NCBI RefSeq assembly: GCF_042675645.1
Contig: NZ_JBHTJH010000017.1
Span: 930,001-994,000 of the forward strand
Reading direction: 5' to 3'
Length of the DNA: 64,000 bases
Source of the DNA: Sungkyunkwania multivorans
GTDB lineage: Bacteria > Bacteroidota > Bacteroidia > Flavobacteriales > Flavobacteriaceae
In this document: piece by piece, positions 25,508 through 34,831 of the stretch
Layout of the letters: every line of letters starts with the position of its first letter
Numbering within the stretch: position 1 is the first letter of the stretch
Translations under genes and position numbers: made by a program
Notes under the pieces: model-generated
What the model was told of the DNA's origin: nothing
The model's input: only the letters and a program-made list of their open reading frames with translations
Database searches by the model: none

Positions 25508-26290
25508 TTAAAAATCTAGTTTCGCGGCGATATGATCGTCATTGAGAAACCCTTGCAAAAGATGAGCATTCGTATTAGTGTAAAAGGAGTGTTCTGCCTT
25601 CTCTTCCTCAGTATTTAACAACCCATTTTTTGTCAGGATAGCCTTTGTTTGTCTCGCTACGGCCTCTCCGGAGTCGATGATCTTTACACTTTCTGGTAAA
25701 AGTGCTCTTAACTTGGGTATCAAGTAGGGGTAATGACTGCAGCCTAGCACCAAATGGTCTATGTTGGCTTTTATCATGGGAGCAGTGTACTTCTTTAGAA
25801 GCATCTCCATTTCCTCCGTATCAATCTTTCCGGCTTCGATAAGCTCTACCAATCCAGTTCCAATTTGTTCAACAACAGATACATCACTTGCGAATAAGGC
25901 AGAGGTCTTATAAAACAATTCACTAGAAAGTGTCCCTTCGGTTGCCAAGATGCCAACCGCATTGGTTACCGTTTGCAAGGCCGCTGGTTTAATGGCGGGC
26001 TCTATTCCAATAAAGGGAACATCATAAGTCGCCCTCAAATGGTCTATGGCATTCGTCGTCGCCGTATTACAGGCGACAACGATGAGTTTGCAATGGTGCT
26101 CCAGAAGGAGCTCAGTATTCTTAATGCTAAGCGCAATGATCTTATCTTTGCCCTTTGGCCCATACGGGGCATTGGCACTATCTGCAAGATAAATGCTGCT
26201 TTCGTTTGGTAGCAAAGTGTTCACTTCATTCCATATCGAAATGCCGCCAACGCCAGAATCGAAGAAACCTATGGGGTTTGTATTTGTCAT
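25508..26290 (-). CDS. murI: Glutamate racemase
   Basis: A 260-residue enzyme converting L- to D-glutamate for peptidoglycan. Both catalytic cysteines are in the family motifs VACNTATTNA and LGCSHYPYL, and the N-terminus has IGFFDSGVGG. ATG 26290 is preferred over 26299 because a perfect -7 element, TACATTTG at 26304-26297, overlaps the upstream candidate. The leader would be only a few bases long. It follows the ompH operon terminator on the same strand. Confidence 0.95.
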   Translation of the reverse strand: MTNTNPIGFFDSGVGGISIWNEVNTLLPNESSIYLADSANAPYGPKGKDKIIALSIKNTELLLEHHCKLIVVACNTATTNAIDHLRATYDVPFIGIEPAIKPAALQTVTNAVGILATEGTLSSELFYKTSALFASDVSVVEQIGTGLVELIEAGKIDTEEMEMLLKKYTAPMIKANIDHLVLGCSHYPYLIPKLRALLPESVKIIDSGEAVARQTKAILTKNGLLNTEEEKAEHSFYTNTNAHLLQGFLNDDHIAAKLDF

Positions 26291-26323
26291 TAAATGCAAA
26301 TGTATGCTTAAATTGTAAATAAG

Positions 26324-26352
26324 AAGACCGCCTGAAAATTTCAGGCGGTCTT
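26324..26352 (-). terminator. Terminator of the bamA-ompH operon
   Basis: AAGACCGCCTGA (26324-26335) pairs perfectly with TCAGGCGGTCTT (26341-26352) around a 5-base loop, with TCTTATTT following on the minus strand. Confidence 0.85.
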
Positions 26353-26377
26353 TAAAAATCTATGATTTGTCGTAGAA

Positions 26378-26878
26378 CTAGAACCCAAGTTCTTTCTTCA
26401 CATCTTCCATAAGGTCTTTACCATTAGCTACAATGACCATTCCGCCGGGAGTGGTGTCCATCACAAAGGTATACCCCTGTGCTCTAGCTACTTTCTGGAT
26501 AGCAACACGAGCAGATTCCATCACAGGAGTTAACATCTCCTGTTGTTTCTTTTGCAGCTCTTGTCCGGCAGCTTTTTCGGCATCACGGATGTTTTGTTGC
26601 AATGCCATCAACTCTTGTTCCTTTTTCACAACTTCTTCTTTCGTTGTTGTTGCGGGAAGATTCTTATATTCAGTCACCTTATTGTCATATTCCTTATAGA
26701 CTCCGGCAAATTGAGCTTTGTAGCTCTCTTCTTCTTGGGTGAGTTTCTTTTGGGCTTCGATCATCGCAGGCATGCTACTCAACAATTCTTGGGTGTTGAT
26801 ATGCGCTATGTTTGTCTTTTGCGCTTGCACACCAAATGATGCAGCTACAAATACGAATAGTACTAAAATTTTTTTCAT
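26378..26878 (-). CDS. OmpH/Skp family periplasmic chaperone, copy 1
   Basis: A 166-residue protein with a signal peptide to about residue 19 (GVQAQ), then the OmpH strand TNIAHINTQELLSSMP, a long helical hairpin rich in Lys/Glu/Gln, and the closing segment GYTFVMDTTPGGMVIV. Skp-like proteins are trimeric chaperones that hold unfolded outer membrane proteins for the BAM complex. It is the last of three tandem paralogues downstream of bamA, 12 bases from copy 2. Confidence 0.9.
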   Translation of the reverse strand: MKKILVLFVFVAASFGVQAQKTNIAHINTQELLSSMPAMIEAQKKLTQEEESYKAQFAGVYKEYDNKVTEYKNLPATTTKEEVVKKEQELMALQQNIRDAEKAAGQELQKKQQEMLTPVMESARVAIQKVARAQGYTFVMDTTPGGMVIVANGKDLMEDVKKELGF

Positions 26879-26890
26879 AATGATAAGGTA

Positions 26891-27400
26891 TTAAAATCCT
26901 AATTCCTTCTTCACATCGGCCAAAAGGTCCTTACCGTCTGCTAAGATCACGCCTCCTCCATTAGAAGAGTCGATCACATAATCAAAACCTTGAGCTTTAG
27001 CTACTTTTTCAACAGCCTTCTTCGCTTGCTCCATTAAAGGTTTCAGAAGATCATCCCTTCTTTTTGAAAGGTCAGCAGCAGCATCGTTACGATACTTGGT
27101 GATCTCTTGCTCCATTTTCAGCAATTCCTCTTGGCGTGCGGCGTTGGTAGCATCTGTTTGAGATTCAGCCTCTGCACCATATTGCTTGGCCTTATTCTGA
27201 TACTTGGTGAACCTATCCTGAATGTCCGCTTCATAGGTTTTGCTTAACTTTTCCAACTCTACCTGGGCGGCTTTCATCGCAGGCATCTCCGATATCAGTG
27301 TTTGGGTATTAATGTGTGCAACTTTACTTTGTGCATTTACAAAACCAGTAGCGCCAACAATCATTACCACGGCTACTAAAAAGGTTTTAAGGTGTTTCAT
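26891..27400 (-). CDS. OmpH/Skp family periplasmic chaperone, copy 2
   Basis: A 169-residue paralogue of copy 1: signal peptide to about 23 (GFVNAQ), SKVAHINTQTLISEMP, coiled-coil tentacles at about 45-130, and closing GFDYVIDSSNGGGVILADGKDLL. The close match to copy 1, including the conserved ending DVKKELGF, points to recent tandem duplication. Confidence 0.9.
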   Translation of the reverse strand: MKHLKTFLVAVVMIVGATGFVNAQSKVAHINTQTLISEMPAMKAAQVELEKLSKTYEADIQDRFTKYQNKAKQYGAEAESQTDATNAARQEELLKMEQEITKYRNDAAADLSKRRDDLLKPLMEQAKKAVEKVAKAQGFDYVIDSSNGGGVILADGKDLLADVKKELGF

Positions 27401-27438
27401 GGGAAATATAATTAAGTGTTATAAATTTTAATGTATTA

Positions 27439-28266
27439 TTAATTGTTTTCTTCGTTTTCTTCTGTGTTGTTATCTTCTTTTTCCTCTGCTTCTTTTGCCT
27501 TCTTTTTGGCCTCACGCTCTTCTAGCAGTTTTTTTCTTCGCTCTTCATAGGCCTTCTTTTTTTCTTCGCGCTCTTTTATCTTTGCGGCTTTTCGCTCTTC
27601 CAGCTGTCGTTGTCTTTCTGCTCGGCTATTTGCGGCCGCTTCTTTTCGGGCTTCAACCTCTGGATCGACCTCTACTTCACCGCTTTCAAAACGTTCTTTG
27701 GCCTTTGCCGTCTTGTTCGCTCTTTCGGTCTTCTTTACCTCCCTTGTGATACTTCTAAGCACTAGATCGCTTATATCATATCTTTCGGCAGAATAAAGCA
27801 TCACCACGTCTGCAGATTTGTCAAAGACAAAATCGTACCTTTTGTTCTTTGCTATTTCTTGAACTGCATTAAAGACTTGGTCTTGAATCGGTTTTACGAG
27901 AAGATTCCGCTGAACGACAAGGTCGCCCTGTGGACCAAATCGGTCTTGCTGATACTCCAACATCTCCTCCTCTAGCAGCTTGATCTCTTCTTCACGTTCC
28001 TCGATCAACTCTTTGGTCAAAAGTACCTTTTCCACACTGAGGTCCTTCTTCATCTGTTCAATAGCGCTTCGCTTCTCCTCGATCTCTACTTTCCATTTTT
28101 GTACTTTGCTTTCTAACTGCGCATTCGCCTCTTGATATTCCGCTACATTTTCTAAAATATATTCCATATCTATGTAGCCGATTCTCGGGCCGCGCGCACT
28201 TTGCGCAACGATGGCCTGGCCAAACAAAGCAAGTGCAAATAATGATAAAAGAACTTTCGTTTTCAT
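27439..28266 (-). CDS. OmpH/Skp-like chaperone with a long charged C-terminal tail, copy 3
   Basis: A 275-residue protein with a signal peptide to about 20 (AIVAQ), an OmpH domain (about 26-175, from RIGYIDMEYILENV to YDFVFDKSADVVMLY), then roughly 95 extra residues of Lys/Glu/Arg-rich helix ending in Asn/Glu. Usual Skp proteins are about 160-170 residues, so the tail is an addition. ATG 28266 is chosen because the longer frame from 28320 adds a stretch without signal-peptide character. It lies 37 bases downstream of bamA. Confidence 0.9.
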   Translation of the reverse strand: MKTKVLLSLFALALFGQAIVAQSARGPRIGYIDMEYILENVAEYQEANAQLESKVQKWKVEIEEKRSAIEQMKKDLSVEKVLLTKELIEEREEEIKLLEEEMLEYQQDRFGPQGDLVVQRNLLVKPIQDQVFNAVQEIAKNKRYDFVFDKSADVVMLYSAERYDISDLVLRSITREVKKTERANKTAKAKERFESGEVEVDPEVEARKEAAANSRAERQRQLEERKAAKIKEREEKKKAYEERRKKLLEEREAKKKAKEAEEKEDNNTEENEENN

Positions 28267-28303
28267 TGTTCTGGTTTGTTTATAGAAAATATCGTGCCAA
28301 AAA

Positions 28304-30862
28304 TTAAAATTGCTGCCCAATAATGAAATGGGTCTGCCATCCGCTTGGGCTTAATTGGTCATTTGCAAAGTTATCACTATCAAAACCATAACCAAAATCA
28401 ATACCCAATAATCCAAAAGCAGGCATAAAGATACGCAATCCAAATCCGGCCGAACGTTTTAAGTCAAACGGATTATACTCTCTAAAATTGTTGAAACCGG
28501 CACCTGCCTCCAAGAAAGAAAGTGCATAGATCGATGCGGAAGGTTTCAAGGTAATGGGGTATCTCAATTCTAGGGAGAATTTGTTGTAGATGGTGGATCC
28601 ATTCTGGTCAGACAAGCTTTGGTTCTCATATCCACGAAGAGCGATATTCTCTCTACCATCCAACGTAAAGTTACCAAGTCCGTCACCACCAAGGTAAAAA
28701 CGCTCAAAAGGTGAGTCTCCACGCGCACTGTTGTAAGAACCTAGATAGCCCATCTCGGCTCCGGTCTTTAGCACTAATTTGTCTACAAGCGAAGTATACC
28801 AATTCCCTTTGAATTTGACCTTGTAGTACTCCAGCCATTTAAAGCGTTGTTGGTCGATCTCTTCTAGTCTTTCTTGGGTTGCTGGAGTAGGTGTTTGAGA
28901 CTCTAGCGCTATCCGTTCATTATTTAAGGCACTATAGTCAATTCCGTCAAAAAGTGAATACGGAGGAGTGATCTTAGCGCTTATATTGAACTCAGAACCC
29001 CTAGTTGGAAAAATTGGGTTCGTAGCGGTATTATTTCGCGACAAGGCGATGGTATATGCAAAGTTATTTGAGAATCCGTTGCTGATATTCCTAAAGAAGG
29101 AGATACGGTAATTTTTAAGGTTATAATGCTGAAAGCTCAATGCCTGTGACAACGTAAAGTAATCGTCTGGCACGCTGAGGCGCTTTGCTAATCCTATAGA
29201 TAGCCCAGTGATCAAAAAACGCTCATCTTTATTCGCATTACCAGTTCTCGGGTCGAATCGAAACTGGATGGTATGTGATAGCGAGGTGGAGAACTGCACT
29301 GGTTGTTTTCCGCCCAGCCATGGTTCGGAAAACGAGAAGCTATAAGTTTGGAACAATCTACTCGCTTGCAAACGGAGCGCTAGCTTTTGCCCATCTCCCA
29401 TTGGGAGCGGTTTGTATGCCTCCTTGTTAAAGATATTACGTATCGAGAAGTTGTTAAAGGAAAGCCCTAAGGTTCCAATAAAACCTCCTCCGCCATATCC
29501 TCCCTGAAGTTCTATTTGGCTCGCCCCTCTTTCGACAACGCCATATTCGATGTCTACGGTACCGTCATTTGGATTCACGTTCTTAAAATCTGGTGAGATC
29601 TGCTCTGGATCGAAAAATCCAAGCTGTCCCAATTCTCGAACAGAACGCACCACGGCATCCTTGCTATAAAGGTTTCCAGGTTTGGTTCTCAATTCTCTAA
29701 AGATCACATGATCGTTGGTACGATCGTTCCCAACAACGGTGATCTTATTAAAATATGCCGGCTTCCCTTCGGTGACACGTATTTCAAAGTCTATCGTATC
29801 ATTCTTGGCAGCTGTTTCTACGGCATTGATACTAGAAAACAAGTAACCGTTATTCTGATATAGATTGGTGAGGTCCTGTGCATCTGGCTTTGAATCATCT
29901 TGGATTCTTTTTTTCAGTTCCACGCCGTTATAGACATCGCCCGTCTTAATGCCAAATACTCTGGAAAGCTGTGCGTCTGTATACACAGAGTTTCCTATAA
30001 ATTTGATGTCGCCGAAATAATATCGATTACCTTCTTCCAAGTCTATATTGATGTTGATGGTGTTATCGTCGTTCACGCTCACAGAATCCTTGATGATCCG
30101 TGCATCTCTAAAACCATTTTCCTTATAACTATCGATGATCGATGCCAAATCTTCCTCATAGTCCTCTTCTATATATTTTGACTTTTTATAGAAGCGAAGA
30201 GGGTTTTTACGCTTGGTGTTCTTCATTTTCTTGCGCAATTTCTTATCGGAAAGTTGTTCATTTCCATTAAAGAGGATCTTCTTCACTTTAACCCGTTCCC
30301 CTTTGTCGATATTAACAACCATGTTCACATTGTTGCCGGTAGAGTCTGGATAGGTCGCTATGTTCGCCTTTGCATTGAGGTAGCCTTCTTTTTGGTATTT
30401 GTTGATCAAAAAATTCTTGGTCGTTGTGATAAAGCTTTCTGTGACCTTTTTTCCCTTTTTCAGATCCGTTTCTTGAATGATCTTTTCGGCTTTTCTTGGT
30501 TTGATACCTTTGATCTTAACATCCATCAAAGTGGGCAATTCTTTGATGTTTAATTCCAAAGTCACTTTGTCCCCGTCTTTGACGTCAATGATGTAGAAAG
30601 AAACGTCACTAAAAAGATTTAATTTCCAGAGCCTATTGATCACATCACTAAGTTCTTTGCCGGGAATTAGTATTTGTTGCCCCTTTCTTAGCTGAGTATA
30701 TGCAATTACCGTCTGCTCGTTGAAATTCTTGATACCGGTAACTTTGATCTCTTCTATGGTATATTTTTTCCCCTTGTCAAGTGTGGTTTCTTGTGCAAGT
30801 GCCATGAAACTGGAGAAAAGAAATGTTAAGGTGATTATTAGGTAGGTGTAATTATTGCGCAT
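28304..30862 (-). CDS. bamA: Outer membrane protein assembly factor BamA
   Basis: The core BAM insertase, 852 residues: signal peptide (to about 24, FMALAQ), five POTRA repeats (about 30-410, visible as repeated KGxxVxxI-type units such as DVKIKGIKPRKAEKI and KILFNGNEQLSDKKL), then an Omp85 beta-barrel (about 440-852) with lid-loop motif FERFYLGGDGLGNF and a C-terminal aromatic end (FIIGQQF). ATG 30862 leaves 7 bases after uppS; a start at 30898 would overlap uppS. Confidence 0.95.
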   Translation of the reverse strand: MRNNYTYLIITLTFLFSSFMALAQETTLDKGKKYTIEEIKVTGIKNFNEQTVIAYTQLRKGQQILIPGKELSDVINRLWKLNLFSDVSFYIIDVKDGDKVTLELNIKELPTLMDVKIKGIKPRKAEKIIQETDLKKGKKVTESFITTTKNFLINKYQKEGYLNAKANIATYPDSTGNNVNMVVNIDKGERVKVKKILFNGNEQLSDKKLRKKMKNTKRKNPLRFYKKSKYIEEDYEEDLASIIDSYKENGFRDARIIKDSVSVNDDNTININIDLEEGNRYYFGDIKFIGNSVYTDAQLSRVFGIKTGDVYNGVELKKRIQDDSKPDAQDLTNLYQNNGYLFSSINAVETAAKNDTIDFEIRVTEGKPAYFNKITVVGNDRTNDHVIFRELRTKPGNLYSKDAVVRSVRELGQLGFFDPEQISPDFKNVNPNDGTVDIEYGVVERGASQIELQGGYGGGGFIGTLGLSFNNFSIRNIFNKEAYKPLPMGDGQKLALRLQASRLFQTYSFSFSEPWLGGKQPVQFSTSLSHTIQFRFDPRTGNANKDERFLITGLSIGLAKRLSVPDDYFTLSQALSFQHYNLKNYRISFFRNISNGFSNNFAYTIALSRNNTATNPIFPTRGSEFNISAKITPPYSLFDGIDYSALNNERIALESQTPTPATQERLEEIDQQRFKWLEYYKVKFKGNWYTSLVDKLVLKTGAEMGYLGSYNSARGDSPFERFYLGGDGLGNFTLDGRENIALRGYENQSLSDQNGSTIYNKFSLELRYPITLKPSASIYALSFLEAGAGFNNFREYNPFDLKRSAGFGLRIFMPAFGLLGIDFGYGFDSDNFANDQLSPSGWQTHFIIGQQF

Positions 30863-30869
30863 TAACTGA

Positions 30870-31610
30870 TTAGTTAAGTTGTTCACTTGTTTTTCCAAAT
30901 CTTCGTTCTCTTTTTTGATAATTTAGCAAAGCACTATACAGATCTTCCTCGCTAAAATCGGGCCAAAGTACTTCGGTGAAATACAATTCGGCATACGCAA
31001 TCTGCCAGAGTAGAAAATTACTGATACGATGCTCCCCACTTGTACGTATCATGAGGTCTACATCTGGTAGGTTGTGCGTGTAAAGATGCTTATTAATAAT
31101 TGTTTCATCAATAGCATCTACTTGAATTATGTTATTTTTAACTTTGGTTGCAATTTCTTTAACAGCATGTTTCATCTCCTCTCTGGATCCGTAGCTCAAT
31201 GCTAGGGTCAGCGTCATTCTGTTGTTGTCCTTGGTCTTTTCTATGACTTCTTGAAGTTCCTTCTGGGCTTGCGATGGCAGCGAAGAGGTGTTGCCAATGG
31301 CATTTAGTCTGATGTTATTCTCTGAAAGTGTTTTCAGCTCTTTTTTTAAGGAGGACACCAATAATCGCATCAAGGTCTCGACCTCGATCTTTGGTCTGTT
31401 CCAATTCTCAGTAGAAAAAGCGTACATCGTCAAGTTTTCGATACCCAACTCTGCACAGGCCTCAACCGTTCTTCTAACGGCCTTGGTGCCATTTTCGTGA
31501 CCAAATACCCGCAACTTTCCCTTCTTTTTGGCCCATCTTCCGTTGCCATCCATGATGATAGCAATGTGCTTTGGTAGATTCTCTTTGTCTATTTGATCTT
31601 TAAAACTCAT
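30870..31610 (-). CDS. uppS: Isoprenyl transferase (undecaprenyl diphosphate synthase)
   Basis: A 246-residue cis-prenyltransferase making the C55 lipid carrier for cell wall and LPS. The active site is in HIAIIMDGNGRWAKK (Asp), and substrate-binding arginines lie in MIRTSGEHRISNFLLWQIAYAELYF. It lies in an envelope-biogenesis operon between DUF6089 and bamA. Confidence 0.96.
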   Translation of the reverse strand: MSFKDQIDKENLPKHIAIIMDGNGRWAKKKGKLRVFGHENGTKAVRRTVEACAELGIENLTMYAFSTENWNRPKIEVETLMRLLVSSLKKELKTLSENNIRLNAIGNTSSLPSQAQKELQEVIEKTKDNNRMTLTLALSYGSREEMKHAVKEIATKVKNNIIQVDAIDETIINKHLYTHNLPDVDLMIRTSGEHRISNFLLWQIAYAELYFTEVLWPDFSEEDLYSALLNYQKRERRFGKTSEQLN

Positions 31611-31626
31611 TTATCTGCATTCTTCA

Positions 31627-32322
31627 TTATTCCTCTTCAGCACAATAACATGGTTTTTGGGTAAAGGTGTATGATAGCGTGATCCCTGCAAAAACGTACC
31701 AGTCGTCAGTATTGATGTTGCCAAATTTCAATTCGTCGAAAGGCTCTTTGTCTCTAGTTGGGTTGCTTCCGTCCAAAGCATCGGTAAAAGTGTACCTGGC
31801 CCCAACCTCGGCGCCTAAGATAAATCTTCTAGAAATGTTGGTCTTAACTCCAAGCACTATAGGTATTGCAAATGTTTTGTGGGATGCATGCCTTATCGCT
31901 TGCCCATTTTCAAAGAAAAGGGCATCATAGCCAAAGTAACTAAGGCCGGTGAAAATATAAGGGGTAACTAATCTTCTATCTTTATGCAAATTGAAATCAA
32001 AAAAGTTAAATTCGACCCCTGCTGATAATTCGGTGACCGTATTTTCAAACGAAAGCCCGCGCAAACGTCTTCCAACAATATCAGAATCTAGGTCCGAGGC
32101 TTCGATTCTGGCGTGCGAAAGACTTGCCCGATAAGAATAACGGGATCGTACGTTCCATTTGTAGAATGCGCCAAAAGCGACATTATTGGGCGATATGTAG
32201 TCTGTTGGGCCGATGTCTCCTATATAATTACTTCCACCTAAAAAAAGACCAACTTCGTTGATCTGAGCGTAGGTAACGTGCATCATAAGAAGTGAGGCTA
32301 ATGCTAAGAAATGATTTCTCAT
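31627..32322 (-). CDS. DUF6089 family outer membrane beta-barrel protein
   Basis: A 231-residue protein with a signal peptide to about 20 (VTYAQ), EVGLFLGGSNYIGDIG at the mature start, alternating beta-strand patterns and a C-terminal FAGITLSYTF followed by a short Cys-containing tail (CYCAEEE). The family is conserved in Bacteroidota next to uppS/bamA, and its function is not known. The promoter lies just upstream and supports the 32322 start. Confidence 0.88.
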   Translation of the reverse strand: MRNHFLALASLLMMHVTYAQINEVGLFLGGSNYIGDIGPTDYISPNNVAFGAFYKWNVRSRYSYRASLSHARIEASDLDSDIVGRRLRGLSFENTVTELSAGVEFNFFDFNLHKDRRLVTPYIFTGLSYFGYDALFFENGQAIRHASHKTFAIPIVLGVKTNISRRFILGAEVGARYTFTDALDGSNPTRDKEPFDELKFGNINTDDWYVFAGITLSYTFTQKPCYCAEEE

Positions 32323-32338
32323 AAAGTCCAAAAGTTTG

Positions 32339-32370
32339 CAAATATAACAATAATGGTTTCACAACTGCAA
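32339..32370 (-). promoter_or_regulatory. Promoter of the DUF6089-uppS-bamA-ompH operon
   Basis: On the minus strand TTG (32370-32368), 21 bases, then TATATTTG (32346-32339), a perfect match to TAnnTTTG. The predicted start near 32333 gives a leader of about 11 bases to the ATG at 32322. Confidence 0.7.
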
Positions 32371-32480
32371 TCTAAGTGCATTTGTATGTGATTGATAAAC
32401 AAATTTTGAGGCTTTTTATTGTTTCTCAAACATATTTACGGTCATTAAAGTTCGGTGGACCTTAAAGTGTCTGTCTTTGG

Positions 32481-33353
32481 CTAATTTCTTCTGTCGGCGC
32501 CCCACAATAATTTTTTCCTCAATGTCTTAAAGAAACTCTGATCATGGAGCTGTGTCATTTTAATGTTGAAAGGGGCGCGTTCGATGATCAAGGTGGTATT
32601 GTTTCTAATGGTGAAAATTCGAGAATCTAGGGATACCAAATGATGATCTTCCCTACCTGAGGCTTTCAACATGATTTTGGTACTATCGGGAATGACCAAT
32701 GGGCGTGCATTTAAGTTATGTGGTGCTATCGGAGTCAGCACAAAGCTGTTGGTGTTTGGGGTGATGACCGGTCCGCCGCAGCTTAAAGAGTATCCTGTGG
32801 ATCCTGTAGGGGTAGCAATGATAAGACCATCAGCCCAGTAGTTGGTAAGATACTCGTCGTTGAGATAGGTTTCTACCGTGATCATCGAAGTTGTATTCTT
32901 CCTGCTGATGGCGATCTCGTTCAAGGCAAAGTTGAGCTGCCCGAAATCTTTCTTTCCATTCGTTGTGCTGATCGATAATAGGCTCCGTTCTTCTAGCGAA
33001 AATCGTTTTGCAAAGATCTCTTTTGTTGCGACCTCGATATCTTCCGTCTGTAGTGTCGCCAAAAAACCAAGTCTTCCAGTATTGATACCCATAATTGGGA
33101 TGCCAAGGTCCTTTACATAGGTAATGGCCCTTAGGATGGTGCCATCGCCACCAATGCTAAATAAAAGGTCAAAGCTTTTATCCAGCTTGGAAAAGCAACC
33201 ATAGCGGTTATCTATAGATGACATCTTCAATTTATGGAGATAGTCTTCCTCTATAAATATATCAGCACCCATGGCCGATAGGGAAGTTAATAGTTTGTCT
33301 ACACTTTTAACGGCAACCTTTTGATACGCTTGTCCATAAATAGCGATCTTCAT
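32481..33353 (-). CDS. nadK: NAD kinase
   Basis: A 290-residue enzyme phosphorylating NAD to NADP. It shows the GGDGT motif (SIGGDGTILRAI), the NTGRLGFLA motif and the glycine-rich ATPTGSTGYSLSCGGP segment. It starts one base after the CBS gene stop, so the two are co-transcribed; a separate promoter drives the next operon downstream. Confidence 0.96.
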   Translation of the reverse strand: MKIAIYGQAYQKVAVKSVDKLLTSLSAMGADIFIEEDYLHKLKMSSIDNRYGCFSKLDKSFDLLFSIGGDGTILRAITYVKDLGIPIMGINTGRLGFLATLQTEDIEVATKEIFAKRFSLEERSLLSISTTNGKKDFGQLNFALNEIAISRKNTTSMITVETYLNDEYLTNYWADGLIIATPTGSTGYSLSCGGPVITPNTNSFVLTPIAPHNLNARPLVIPDSTKIMLKASGREDHHLVSLDSRIFTIRNNTTLIIERAPFNIKMTQLHDQSFFKTLRKKLLWGADRRN

Positions 33354-33354
33354 A

Positions 33355-34011
33355 CTAAATGTTGAGATATTTATTAAGGTATTCAGATCGTTCTTTCAGG
33401 TCTTCTAAATAGGTGTCATCCTCCACTCCCGAAATGATCTGATAGCTATACCGTCGGAATGTTTGAATGATCTCATTGAGGCCCTGCTGGGCTATTTTCA
33501 TGGTGATCTGTACCACATCCTCCCTGATTTCAGAAATAAAGAGACCTAAGACCTTGCCATTATTCGATTCGACGATCTGTGTCACTTCGCTGAACGAGTA
33601 GTCCTTGATGCCTTTTTCTACGATCAAGATCCCACCAGCCTCATTGAGGAAAGGAGTTTCGTTAAACTGACTAAGGATGTCTACAAGCTCATAATAGCCG
33701 ATATACTTTTCAACATCATCAAGCACCGGTACGATATTGGTCTCGTTCTGTGCGAAAGTTTCCAAGACATCAAGCCAATTCGTTCCTTTATGAACCGAAA
33801 AATGATCCAGTGCATATTGATAATCGCCGAGTATTTTGCCATTTTCAAAACCTCGAGAATCATTTTCGCATAAACATCCCAAAAGCTGTCCGTCATCCAC
33901 AATTGGAATGTGGGTGAAAGTGAGGCGTTCAAAGAGCGACTTGGCATCTTCTGACTTCGTGCTCAGAGAAAGCGCTTCAACATCGTTAGAAATATACGGA
34001 TGAATATTCAT
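33355..34011 (-). CDS. CBS domain-containing protein
   Basis: A 218-residue protein with a CBS pair (about 5-130; FTHIPIVDDGQLLGC and NIVPVLDDVEKYIGYYELVD) and a C-terminal ACT-like region (about 140-210). It probably senses adenine nucleotides, and its link with nadK is conserved in flavobacteria. ATG 34011 (MNIHPYISNDVEAL) is preferred to 34038 because it begins with the conserved part. Confidence 0.85.
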   Translation of the reverse strand: MNIHPYISNDVEALSLSTKSEDAKSLFERLTFTHIPIVDDGQLLGCLCENDSRGFENGKILGDYQYALDHFSVHKGTNWLDVLETFAQNETNIVPVLDDVEKYIGYYELVDILSQFNETPFLNEAGGILIVEKGIKDYSFSEVTQIVESNNGKVLGLFISEIREDVVQITMKIAQQGLNEIIQTFRRYSYQIISGVEDDTYLEDLKERSEYLNKYLNI

Positions 34012-34078
34012 TGAAAAACTTATGGTCTTAAGGTGCAAATTAATTAAAAATTACTACAAAGACGGCTTGTTTACTTTG

Positions 34079-34086
34079 TATTTTTG
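34079..34086 (+). promoter_or_regulatory. -7 element upstream of pdxJ
   Basis: TATTTTTG fits TAnnTTTG and lies 25 bases before the pdxJ ATG. No TTG at the normal distance, so only the -7 half is supported. Confidence 0.4.
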
Positions 34087-34111
34087 TCGTGAAAAGCAGA
34101 ATTGATATTAG

Positions 34112-34831
34112 ATGACCAAACTAAGTGTAAATGTCAACAAGATAGCTACCCTAAGAAATGCTCGGGGTGGGAATGTTCCCGATCTTGTAAAAGTTTCCAT
34201 GGACATCGAGCGTTTTGGAGCTCAAGGAATCACCATTCATCCAAGACCAGATGAACGTCATATACGATATAAGGACGCCCGGGATCTGAAGAAGGTCGTT
34301 AAGACCGAGTTCAACATAGAGGGAAATCCTATAGATAAGTTTGTAGACCTTGTTCTTGATCTAAGACCAACACAGGTGACCTTGGTGCCCGATGCTGTGG
34401 ATGCGATTACTTCAAATGCTGGTTGGGATACCATAAAGAACAAGGACTTCCTAGTCGATGTGATCAGCGAGTTCAAACGCAACGATATTCGTACCTCTAT
34501 CTTCGTGGATCCAGACCTTAAGATGGTTGAAGGAGCCAAGGCAACGGGCACTGATCGGATTGAACTCTATACCGAATCCTACGCCATCGAATTTCAAAAA
34601 GGGAATGAAAAAGGGATCCTTCCGTATGTGGAGGCCGCCAGATTGGCCAATGAGCTGAAGCTTGGTATCAACGCTGGTCACGACCTTAGTTTACAAAACA
34701 TAGAATTCTTTGCGAAGAAGATACCTGGCCTCTTAGAAGTGTCCATAGGGCATGCATTGATATCAGAGGCGCTGTATCTTGGGTTGGAGAATGTGGTGAA
34801 TCTTTACTTGGACAAATTGGAGCTGGACTGA
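34112..34831 (+). CDS. pdxJ: Pyridoxine 5'-phosphate synthase
   Basis: A 239-residue TIM-barrel enzyme that condenses 1-deoxyxylulose 5-phosphate with 3-amino-2-oxopropyl phosphate. Motifs include LSVNVNKIATLRNARGG at the N-terminus, GITIHPRPDERHI, and GHDLSLQNI with VSIGHALISEAL near the end. It overlaps the hydrolase gene by one base (TGATG). Confidence 0.96.
   Translation: MTKLSVNVNKIATLRNARGGNVPDLVKVSMDIERFGAQGITIHPRPDERHIRYKDARDLKKVVKTEFNIEGNPIDKFVDLVLDLRPTQVTLVPDAVDAITSNAGWDTIKNKDFLVDVISEFKRNDIRTSIFVDPDLKMVEGAKATGTDRIELYTESYAIEFQKGNEKGILPYVEAARLANELKLGINAGHDLSLQNIEFFAKKIPGLLEVSIGHALISEALYLGLENVVNLYLDKLELD

Noticed and set aside
34067..34078. TTGTTTACTTTG shared upstream of pdxJ and folK (also at 62085-62096) as a promoter motif.
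   Set aside because: The element is one base short of TAnnTTTG and neither copy has a TTG at the correct distance; two copies in A/T-rich DNA are not convincing.
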